Below, one piece after another: positions 12,103 to 22,900 of a stretch of DNA of 64,000 nucleotides (the first letter of the stretch is position 1; every line of letters begins with the position of its first letter). The position numbers and the translations under genes are program-made. The stretch covers positions 2,539,378-2,603,377 of the forward strand of contig KB205943.1 of the NCBI GenBank assembly GCA_000328965.1, in the 5' to 3' direction. The stretch is from Ascocoryne sarcoides NRRL 50072. Its lineage: Eukaryota; Ascomycota; Leotiomycetes; Helotiales; Gelatinodiscaceae. The notes beneath the pieces are model-generated. The model was not told the origin of the DNA, did no database searches, and saw nothing but the letters and a program-made list of their open reading frames with translations.

Positions 12103-14238
12103 TCAAACACTTCTCCATCTCTGGAGGCCTTCCGGTTCGGTGGTTTTGTCAGTCATGGTGACTTTATCCTCCGTGGTAGCCCCGTCCTTTGATTTTCCAC
12201 CATATTTTCCGCTATATTTTCGTCTATTTATAAACGATGCGAGTTTGCTTCGTTGCTTTGTGAGATCGAGGTACATTTCCCTCTCGACAAGACCTCGATT
12301 CATCAAAAGGTCATGTGCCCTAACCATGTTTTGCATGAGGGCGATTACATCATCCACCAATTTAGTTTGATCTTCGCGTCTTTTGTTGGTGACCATTGGA
12401 TCCTCAAACATAATGATGGCCTTGAGATTGAGATATGAAGGGTTTAGCCTTTGAAGGGCACGTAAGATTTGCCTGCCTTGGCCGAGTTTGTCGAGATTAC
12501 GTTTGCCATTTGGCGAGACTTCCTTGTGATACACAGGAGAGGAAATCGCCGTCTCAAGATAATTTTGCAAGACGGGGACATCAGGTTCCTTGAGAACCAT
12601 TTGCATCATGTCAAGGACCTTGCCGGAATTGGAAAAGGCGTGTTGGTTGAGTTTATCTCGCGCACAAGCTGCCATTGCAATGCGGAACGTTTTGACTTGC
12701 ATATCCACTCTTGGCATGTTGAGGAGCAACTGAACAGTTTCCGTACTTGCGCGATTTGCGCGGAGAATTCGCAAGTAGTCATGATAATTTTCAGCATCGG
12801 GTTTGACTTTGAAGTTCTCTGTAAATATCTTCCAGTACTTTTGGGCACAATCCTTCTTCTTCAACAAGCTCGATGCTTCTACGACGAGAGATAGTGCATT
12901 TCGACCTGGTTTTGCGTATATACCATCAGGTTTGGTAGGAAGATTATTCCCGGTAGTTGGAAGAACCTTAGGGTCCCAAGCAACAAGTTCATCACCTTCT
13001 GAATCTTCATCAACGTCTTGGCTCTTTTCTGATGTGCTAATGTTCGTATTAACGGCCTCTAGAAAATTGCCAAGAGTTTTCCCTTGGCCGGCAGGTTCGA
13101 TTTTTAACCGCTCCTTGGTTCCCAAGCTCGGGATTGGACGAGGAATATTCATGGTTTGCTCGACTAGAGAAAGAATGTCGTCGAAGTCATGCTGTTCACC
13201 GATGAGCAACAGTCTACCCATAGCACAAGCAAGTTCCTCGTCGATTTTGATATCGCCGTTCCGCCATCGTTTGACAACATCTTGCCAAATGCGTCGGCCA
13301 TCTAGCATAGCTTTTCGTCGCCTATCACGCACTTCCATAGGAGTGGCCCCGCTTGCTGTACCGCAACTTACCGCATCCATGCGTATAGCATTGAGAATAG
13401 TGGTAAATGTCATGTTATCTGGTGCCGAGAGGCCCTTATCCGGCATCTGGTCTAAAATCGTGAACATACTCTCAAGATTCCGAGCCCTTGCACACATTTT
13501 CAGGACTGCATTCAGATGGATTTGATTTGGCTTTATAGGCGATCTATCTGACAACATAGACTGGTATATCATTAACACCTTTGGCAATGCTTGACTTGCT
13601 AAAGGGTGATCGGCACAGCCTCTGAATAGTATCGTATAGGTGTGTGAATCCGGATTTTGGCGACGCTTTTTCATCTAAATAGATTTTTAGCATTTGATTA
13701 TATGGACCGATCGATAAGGAAGCTTTACCTCGTTGTAAGTTTTGATTGCTGCATTCATCCTTCCTTTACTCATCTGCCAATCAACTAGATGATTCCAGCT
13801 CACGGTGCACTGGTTGTTTTTGCTCGCGGCATGGACGAGAGTTAGGGCTAGATCGAACTCGTCGCGCCTCAACTTGTCCCGTACAAAATTTGAGAGTTTT
13901 AGAGGATCATTCAAATACTGTAAGTGCTTCGAAATCACTTTGTCAGAAATCGAAGTCTCGGGCGGCGACTTGGTCGCTGGTCTCATGCCTCTCTCATCGA
14001 GCCATTTTTGGCGAGCGTCGGGTTTTCTAAAGTCGGATTTGGGCTTGGAGCGCTCTCTATCGGAAGACAATTCATCTTCTGGTTCTTTGGAGGGGTCGAA
14101 TAAAGTGGTATAGCCTCGGACGGAAGGCTGTGTGTATAGGATCGATGTGAGGACGGTTCTGGGGGACGGGCGGATGATCGTAGAATCCCCGATGAGAGTT
14201 TGTAGGCAATGCCTCATGCACTCTTGGCAGGATAACAT
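12103..14238 (-). CDS. Mitochondrial pentatricopeptide-repeat (PPR) protein
   Basis: Two minus-strand exons (14238-13729 and 13674-12103, intron 54 nt) give 693 aa. The N-terminus is basic with hydroxylated and hydrophobic residues and a RGYTTLF segment, typical of a mitochondrial presequence. From about residue 120 the sequence is helical-repeat-like. Units such as NHLVDWQMSKGRMNAAIKTY, SHTYTILFRGC, HLNAVLKMCARARNLESMF and TFTTILNAIR fit the 35-residue PPR pattern. Fungal PPR proteins act on mitochondrial RNA (processing, stability, translation or mitoribosome assembly). The general shape resembles the Ccm1/PTCD3 group that works with the small-subunit rRNA, but I cannot confirm the ortholog. 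The C-terminus is Lys-rich (YSGKYGGKSKDG). It is divergently arranged with POL1, 565 bp apart. Confidence 0.8.
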
Positions 14239-14803
14239 TGCGGATTAAGAAGTAATTCGAAGGAATTCGAGGTGTCCGGGCTGACGACAATGTCCATTGA
14301 GTTTTTTGCCAGAATTTCGAAGTGTTGAAGTTAGAGTAAAGATTTAAGTCAAGCCACACAAGCCACAAGCACTAGCCACCAAGTACGGAAGTACTTTAAA
14401 TGCGCTTAGTCATGTTATATACAAAGCAGATGCACCCCAACTTCAGAGTGCTCAAAAATATACGTAGAGTACTGTTAAAGAATGAAAAACGATGAGGTAT
14501 TATATCGCGTTATGCATAGTATATTATATAATATTTGCCAAGTATTTAAGGTTGTTTTGGTGTTCACTAACTAAGTGCTTGGAGCTTAGGCACACAGGCA
14601 TCAACTACTTTAATAGGTCAATGGCCTGTTTGCAGGGGTACGCGCTCCCACCGTGATTTTACGCGTCAACTCGGCTCGACTCCCTTTCACGCTGTAACCC
14701 ACAACCACCATGCCGCCAACATGCAACTAAACAACTCTCGATAACCCCCAATCTTCCATTCTCTATTTCTCACCTCATATTTTCAGCCTTTTCGATCCCC
14801 ATA
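14239..14803. promoter_or_regulatory. Divergent promoter region of the PPR gene and POL1
   Basis: The 565 bases between two divergent start codons. The left part is AT-rich (14490-14560). The right part near POL1 is GC-richer and contains the MluI cell-cycle box described separately, followed by a pyrimidine-rich stretch before the ATG at 14804, as is common in filamentous fungi. Confidence 0.6.
14661..14666. promoter_or_regulatory. Putative MCB element (ACGCGT) upstream of POL1
   Basis: A perfect palindromic ACGCGT lies 138 bases before the POL1 start codon. MluI cell-cycle boxes bind MBF (Mbp1/Swi6) and drive G1/S expression of replication genes, including POL1 in budding yeast. One chance hit would be expected in about 4 kb, so a single copy in this 565-base promoter is suggestive but not proof. 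Confidence 0.5.
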
Positions 14804-17800
14804 ATGTCAAAAGCAGAATCCCGAGCCAAGTTCGCCGAACTGCGTGCTCTCCGGAAATCAGGAAAAAAGCGTCTCGACACTTATGAAATCCAGCAGGAGG
14901 CAGATCTTTACGAGGAAGTGGACGAGGAAGGGTATAAGAAGGTCGTGCGGGACCGCCTCAATCAAGACGACTTTGTGATAGATGATAATGGTGAAGGATA
15001 CGCAGACGATGGCCGAGAGGAGTGGGATAAGAAGGCTGGATATGACACTGAGAGTGACGAGGAGCCGCTAGCCAAGGGGAAGTCTGGAAAGGCTGGTTAG
15101 TTCTACGAGATTTCGGAATCTACGATAATTCTGACAGCCATTAGCAAAGCGGAGACGCGAGGAAGAGAAATCTAAGAAGGAAAATATCGATAAAGGAATC
15201 AGCAATTATTTTACCAAAGGGACAGCAGCCCCCCAGCCAAAGGCAAAGGTACGTCGGTTTCAGGTAGCCATACATCTTTAAAAGCAAACTAACACTACCA
15301 CAGCCAGTCGAGACAAAGGAAGACAAAGACTTTCTGTCTGACCTTCTTGGTGAGGTCGATACGAATGTTCCTCGGCCAATTATACAAACATCCAGGTCTC
15401 GCCGTGTCCCAGATAAGAGGAGAATTCGAGCTCTATCACCCTCGGTCGATGATGTCCAGCGCCATTCATCCAAGAAGGCGAAGCTTTCCGACAACAGAAT
15501 TTTACCACCACCAGTTGAGCAGGATTTTAGCGATGACGATGGATTCACTAGGAATATGGACGATGGAGACATGATTATGGACGACCCACAACCATCTTCG
15601 CCTGTCGTAAAGGCCGTCGAACGCAAGGCAAATATAGCAGTCAAAACGGAGGATAATGAAGAGGAAGATATAATGGAAGTGGCACAGGCAGACGGAATTG
15701 CAATTGCAAGTGTCAACATGTCTGGAACGCGACCCGTTCCTAAGATCAAGAAGACTGAAGCATACCCTTCCCCTGCTAGTTCTTCTCCAACTCGACCCGC
15801 ACCACAAAGAGTCGATGCTTCCGTATGGAACAATGTCACTAGTAAATTGAACGTGGTCAATAGTAGTCAGGGCTCAGAAACAACGAGTTTTGGAAAACTC
15901 GACTACAATGATGCGATTGAAGAAGACGGTAGTCTACGCATGTTTTGGACTGATTATACTGAGGTCAATGGGAGTCTTTGTCTTTTTGGAAAAGTCCAGA
16001 ACAAAAAGAACGGCTCTTACGTGAGTTGCTTCGTAAAGGTGGACAATATCATGCGGAAACTCTTCTTCCTACCTCGTGGATATCGTCACAAGGGAGGCTC
16101 TGATACCACAGAGAAAATTGAGATGGAGGATGTGTACGAGGAGGTTGCAGACCTAATGACAAAATTACGTGTTGGAACGCACAAGGCCAAACCTTGTACA
16201 AGAAAGTACGCCTTCGAGCTTCCAGATGTCCCTAAAGAAGGGGAATATCTCAAACTTCTTTATCCCTATACGAGTGAGTCGGCCCTCTGCTCCTATTAAA
16301 CCGGTGCTAATTTTGAACAGAACCCCAACTTCAGCCAGAGAATCAAACAGGGTCAACGTACGCCCACGTTTTTGGTACAAATACGCCACTGTTTGAGCAA
16401 TTTGTTTTGTGGAAAAACGTCATGGGCCCATGCTGGTTAACTATTCAGGATGCTGAATTCGGGGTCCTAAACAATGCATCGTATTGCAAGCTGGAAGTAC
16501 AAGTCTCCAACCCTAGTTCTATTTGTACTCTGGATGAGAATGACAACCTCGAAGCACCACCCTTGACGATCATGAGTATCGCTTTGAGAACGATATTGAA
16601 CGTCAAGGAAAACAAGCAGGAGATCTTGGCAATCAGTGCTCGAGTCTATCGGGAAATATCACTTACGGATACGACACCAGCCGAAAAACTGCCTTGTCAT
16701 TCATTTACCATTATCCGACCTGTTTTGAAAAATTTCCCAATCGGGTTTGAGGTAGAGGTTAAAAAACGAGCCAAAGGTCTTGTGAAGCTCGTGAAGCAGG
16801 AATCAGAAATCCTGAGCTTCTTCTTGGCACAACTCAGCCTAGTGGACCCGGATGTTCTCATGGGTCATCAACTTGAGGGTGTTGATTTTAGCATTCTTTT
16901 AAGCAGACTTCAAGCCAAGAGAACCCCCCAATGGTCAAGAATAGGTCGCATGCGACGCACGCAATGGCCAAGTTCTATGGGTAAAATGGGAGGCAACTTC
17001 TTCGCTGAGCGTTCTATACTCTCCGGTCGACTGTTGTGCGATCTGGCCAATGACGCGGGAAAGTCGATGATGACGAAATGTAGCTCCTGGAGTCTAACAG
17101 AGATGTGCAGTGTTTATCTGGCTGGAACAAGTCGCCGCGAAATTGACAACGAAACTGTCTTGAAAACTTGGGCAACCACTAAAGATGGCTTGATGGATTA
17201 TGTCAGTCATTGCGAAGCTGATACTTATTTCATTGCAGCCTTAGCTTTAAAGGTGCAAATGCTTCCCTTGACGAAGAACCTGACGAATCTTGCTGGTAAT
17301 TCGTGGGCTCGAACGCTCACAGGAACTCGTGCTGAGCGAAACGAATACATTCTACTTCATGAATTCAATCGCAACAAATACATTTGCCCTGACAAAGCTG
17401 TATTCAAAGGCAGACAGCAAATTGAGGAAGAGAACCTTGACGAAGAAAACGGAGATGCAAAGAAGAAGGATAAGTACAAAGGTGGACTCGTTTTCGAACC
17501 AGAAAAGGGCCTTTACGATAAATTTGTCCTAGTCATGGACTTCAATTCTCTTTACCCAAGTATCATTCAGGAGTATAACATATGTTTCACAACAGTGAAC
17601 CGTTTCCATCTAGTAAGTCCTCAAATCCTACAGTTTCTGGATCTCAACTAATGCGTAGAAGTCGGACGACGAAGATCACATCCCTGATGTCCCGAAAGAA
17701 CAAGCTCCTGGTATTCTGCCCAAGCTGATTGCCACCCTTGTCGGTCGACGACGGGCTGTCAAGAAACTGATGAAAGATAAGAGTGCTACTCCTGAACAGT

Positions 17801-19410
17801 TGGCAACGTGGGAGATCAAGCAACTCTCCCTCAAACTCACGGCCAATTCCATGTATGGTTGTCTCGGCTATACTAAATCGAGATTTTATGCCAGACCATT
17901 AGCTGTCCTCACCACTTATAAGGGACGTGAGATTCTTCAAAGCACGAAAGCCTTAGCCGAAAGCAACTCTCTCCAAGTCATCTACGGTGATACCGACTCC
18001 GTCATGATTAATGCTAATGTTGACAATGTTGAGGATGCACTCAAGGTGGCGAATGATTTCAAAAAGGCCGTGAACGATCGATATAGGCTTCTGGAAATTG
18101 ACACTGATAATATATTTCGTCGGATCCTTCTGCAAGCCAAGAAGAAGTACGCAGCACTCAATCTAGTTCAGATCGATGGAAAATACGTCGAAAAGATGGA
18201 GGTCAAAGGCTTGGATATGAAGCGTAGGGAGTTTTGCAACCTATCGAAAGATGTTTCTACAAAACTTCTCAACGAGATTCTATCAGGGGACGAAGCAGAG
18301 GTCGTCATAACTCGGATACACGAATACCTACGAGAAGTCTCGACAAAAATGCGTGAAGGCGGCATTCCTATTCACAAGTATACCATCTACACGAAACTCG
18401 GGAAAGCACCAAAAGACTACCCGAATGCCGATAGTATGCCTCAGGTGCAAGTAGCGCTACGTGAGCTATCAAGAGGTAAGACCGTTCGGAAAGACGATGT
18501 CATTGCCTACATCGTTACCGGCGATGGGAAGAATGCATCTGATGGACCAGCGAAACGATCCTACACGCCGCAAGATGTCGCCAAAGCCGATTCCAGACTA
18601 ACTCCAGATGTGGAGTGGTATTTGTACAAGCAGATATTTCCCCCTGTTGAACGCCTGTGCGCGAACATCTCAGGCACAGATACTGTACGCTTAGCAGACT
18701 GTCTGGGACTCGATATTCGAAAGTACAGCATTAACAATAACAATTCCGGTAGCAACCAAGCCGAAATTCACCCTCTCGAAAGTCAAATTGACGACGAAGT
18801 ACGATTCAAAGATGCAGTCCGATTGAGTCTTCGCTGTCGAGCATGCAAATCAAGTTTTGGCTTTGAAGGGCTCATTGGAAGCCTGGATATTTGTAGCCCG
18901 TCAGGCATCACATGCCGATGTGGCCAGACACTCTCGAATATTGCCGTGATGGCGCAACTTGAGCATCAGATTCGCCAGCAGACAAGCAAATATTATGAAG
19001 GGTGGCTCGTGTGCGATGACCAAGCTTGTGGCAACCGCACGAGGCAAATGAGTGTGTACGGGCATCGATGCCTGGGTCCGAAGGGCCTTGGGCAGGGCTG
19101 CTTGGGGAAGATGCATTACGAGTATACAGAGAAGATGATGTATAATCAACTTCTGTATTTCGCGACGTTGTTTGATGTTGATAAAGCCAAGAGCTTAGCA
19201 AAGGGGACCGACAAAGGTAAGAATCTTCTACCATCTTTGTTGAAGTGAGTGTAGCTAACGAAAATAGAACGAGTCGTGGCCTTGGTGGAGCATAATCGTG
19301 TGAGGTTCGGGACGCTGAAGGGAATCGTGGAGAAGTATTTGGATAAGTGTGGAAGACAATGGGTTGCGATGGATAGCCTATTTGGGAAATTAGGGTTCAT
19401 GGCGACATAA
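14804..19410 (+). CDS. POL1: DNA polymerase alpha catalytic subunit
   Basis: Catalytic subunit of the polymerase alpha-primase complex, which extends RNA primers at origins and on the lagging strand in the nucleus. Six exons (14804-15095, 15145-15248, 15304-16273, 16321-17612, 17659-19216, 19268-19410) join in frame to 1452 aa, the normal family length. The N-terminal part is acidic and includes the conserved AELRALRKSGKKRLDTYE opening. Family B polymerase motifs are clear: region II VMDFNSLYPSI, region III KLTANSMYGCLGY and region I YGDTDSVM. The exonuclease-like domain lacks a convincing proofreading triad, as expected for polymerase alpha. The C-terminus carries two Cys-rich zinc modules: CRAC with ICS and TCRC, then VCDDQACGN with RCLG and GCLG. 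Its promoter carries an MCB box. A Copia element inserted about 190 bases past its stop codon leaves the gene intact. Confidence 0.97.
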
Positions 19411-19596
19411 TGTTTGTTTGGTTATGGGTAGGCGTTCGGGCGTTGGTATAGGACTTGAGGATTATAGGATATTAAGGTTGAGCGTTTCAATGAGATGATT
19501 GTCAGAAAGCCAGAGACGTTTGTTAACATATGTAAAGTGAAATGGAAGTCCGAGAAGACCGAGCCAGCTTCGAGTTTAAAGAGGGGTCGAGGGGTT

Positions 19597-19601
19597 ATTA
19601 G
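19597..19601. repeat. Target-site duplication, left copy (ATTAG)
   Basis: Five bases directly before the left LTR, identical to 25688-25692 after the right LTR. Five bases is the usual Copia target duplication. Confidence 0.9.
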
Positions 19602-19824
19602 TGTTGGTATCAATATTCATAGTGAATATCAGGGATGGATTGAATGGATTGGTTGGTCACGTGTACACTAGTTACTAGCCTTAAGCGAATGCGCTATGGT
19701 GTATAAAAGAGGAGTCTCATACTCCCCTTTTACAATATAACAACTATCGATCAATACTAATACTAGCTCACCTGATATACCTCGTTTCCGCGGGGTGGTA
19801 TCACGAGCAGTAGGTGAATCGACA
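19602..19824 (+). repeat. Left (5') LTR of Copia element
   Basis: 223 bases, TGTTGG...CGACA. It contains a TATA-like gtataaaag at about 19701 that reads gcataaaag in the right LTR. Near its 3' end is tggtatcacgagc, which resembles the primer-binding site used by Copia elements with initiator tRNA-Met, yet it lies within the repeat. The left copy carries T at five sites where the right carries C. Confidence 0.93.
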
Positions 19825-19944
19825 CTAATCAGTTTTGTAATTCAGATTAAGATTAAGATCAAATTCGGAATTAACTGACCAAAATCTAACAAACGCAACA
19901 AATGTAACAAAACTAACACTTCTAACCAACATAACGTATTTAAT

Positions 19945-22900
19945 ATGGCGAATCTATTCCTAGATACGCTTGAACCTGATGATCCTGAATGGAGAATCCT
20001 AGAAAGCAAATGGGCAAGAGGATTTAAGGTAAAGGATCTAGAAACCCTATAGAATCAAATGACTGAAGTAGAGCAAAACCAATACATAAAAGACCTCGAT
20101 GAATATGTACAAGTTAAGATCTACGAATACGGCAAGAAAACGTACGCTGACAATATACTTTAGAACATCTACATATCAGACTTTAATGGATTTATAGAGG
20201 AGACATTCGAATTACTCCAAAGACGCTACCTCATTCGAATGCGTAATATACTTCACTGCGGAGGAGTCTTCGTCCCCGAGAACACGAGTAGAATACCACT
20301 CCGGCAGACACTCTATACTACACTCACTGCACCAGTATTCCACAAGTGGACAGAGAACGAAGTTGTGGAGGCTATAAATGAACTTAGTCAAGGACTAGTA
20401 TACTCTCACAGCGTCGAATTCTTGAGTATTATAGAGCACAGTAAACAACGACTTAGTTCTCCAGTCAATAGCTCTCCACGATTACCCTCACTACGAAATA
20501 CGCCTCTAGAAGAGCCTCCATCTGCGTACTTATCCCCCCGAAATATATCTCCTATTCGTCGACCTCGATCACCATCTCCTATTCGTTAACCTCGATCCCC
20601 ATCTCCTTTTCGTCGACATCGGTCTCGAAGTCCAGAACTTATATACCGAGCTCAGGCTCCAGGACCTACATACTTCGGAGAGGATCTACGGAATCAAGGC
20701 AGTGCTTTCAAAGGAGCTCAGGATATACGACAGAGTACTGAGGACGTACTCCCTACACTTCAAAGCCAGGATCGACGACGCCAGGAGTATAATTCCCAAC
20801 AACCTCAAGGTCATAGCTTTCAACAACCTCAAAACTATGGCTTCTAACCTAGCTTCTGACAACCTTAAAATGATAATTTCTTACAACTACAAAAAGAAAA
20901 GGGATATCAAGGCCGAAAACGATATTAAGACTAAGGCCAGGAACAACTACACTAGGGCCTAGGACACTAAGACCAAGACTAAGGAGAAAACTAAAGACAA
21001 CACCAAGCTCAAGAACAATACTAAAGCCAAAAGCAGGAGGAACCATTTGAAAATGACCCTCCTATATAAGACAGTACTGCGAGTAAGAAAGTCTCCGAGG
21101 TAAAGAAGCTTATCATAGACGACCAGAAGTACGACGGAATAGGCATAAATGGGTGCCTGGATTCGAAGGTTCGAATATTCAATAGTATGTGCTTACAAGT
21201 AGACATGAAAAAGGAGCACTATATTAGGGCCTTTCTGTATATGCTAAAAGGAATAGCACTGAGCCACTTCTACGACAACGGGTTAGAGCAACGTACCTAT
21301 ACTGAAGCATATACGCACCTACGCAACTTCTACGAAGGACCTGGTTTCCAGAGAGCAAATATGGAGAAGTGGAATAGTACCTTACTAACGTCAATTATAG
21401 ATTCAAATCCTGAAAAGTTAACATGGGAGAACGTCCAAACGCTCGTTAGTACGCTGCAAAGACTTCAGCAAGGATTAGCACCAAGTTTTAAGGGTACGGA
21501 TACCTTATATAAAAAGCTTATTTTATCTTGCCAAGGAATACTAGCTTGTAAAATAGCCACTTCTGACCTACCAAACGAATTCGGCCAACTACTTAATAAG
21601 CTCTAAGCATCGATTACTTCTTATGAGAAAGAACTTTAATACAATACCTCAAGGACTTTCTTCACGGATCGAAGATTTCATGGAAGAAATGAAGAGGACT
21701 CAAAGGGTCGATTTGGTAAAGCTAAGCGAGAAAATCGAAAATGGCCTCAAAAATGGCCCTAAAATCAACCTCAAAACAATAAGTGCTTCATTTGTAAGAG
21801 GACTGGTTGCCGAAGTTGGAAGTACCCTGAGGGAGAGCAGGAAAAGAAGATGAACTCCTTTAGAGACAGGAATATGTACCGCTTTAACCCTAGAGATTAA
21901 GGTTTCACTGATAAATTCAAGTAATTATATCGTTAATATGTTGCTAGTTTCGAGGGCGACAGCGAAGAGGACGATGAATCAGAGGACGACATGGACAAGC
22001 TACAGGAGCATTTTGAGACTCTTCTAGTAGACCCTGATGAGAAAGAAATCCCAGGAGAAATAGGGTACTCTGATTCTTATGTTACTACAATCGGAACTAT
22101 GTTATCGGACGTAGCTACGCTCACAGCTAGGGAGCTTAAAAATCGAGCATTCCTATATCAAGTGACTTCCAGTATTTCTCAAAACCTAGAATACTAGAAC
22201 GAAGGAGTAGAGAAAACTTCAAGTATCAACGTGTTTAGTACTCAAACTAGATACAATAGTATAGTATTCTACGGAATAATGATTGACACAGGAGCTGTAA
22301 AACATTTAACCGCTGGAATAGGTCAATTCAGGGCACTCCAAGTTGTTGACCCAAGGATTGAGATGGACGAGTCAACGAAGGGAGCAATTTCAATACAATT
22401 TGGAATAGGAAAGACCTCATCTATTGGATCTATACTACTCCCTACTTCTATTGGAAATGTAGAATTCCACATTGTTAATGTAGAGACCCTTTTCCTATTG
22501 AGTCTAGCAGACATGGACAAGTTAAGCGTGTATTTCAACAACCTTACAAACATGATTATTATACCTTAAGGAAACGTGCCAGTTGTACGACGATTTGGAC
22601 ACTCATTTCTTGTATGAAATACACCGCTGGAAACACTTATAGTCGAGTCCTTTGACTGTAACCCTTGCTACTTGACCAACACGGAGCTGCAACGCCTACA
22701 CAAGCGATTTGGGCACCCCTTAGTTGGGAGACTCCAGAGAGTCATTGAGAGAGCAGGGCACGAAGTCAATAAGGACGTACTAGAATACCTCTCCAAGTAC
22801 TGTGTACACTGCCAACGATACGGGAAATCTCTAGGACGATTCAAATTCAACCTACGGGACGATATGAGCTTCAACTAGTCTATCATCGTTGATATTATGT

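Noticed and set aside
12803..13525. 240-codon open frame on the plus strand
   Set aside because: It is antisense to the well-supported PPR gene and has no protein-like features of its own.
21623..21853. Separate small protein inside the retroelement
   Set aside because: It is in a different frame from Gag-Pol. The Gag frame at the same place carries the zinc-knuckle motif, so this frame is a shadow.
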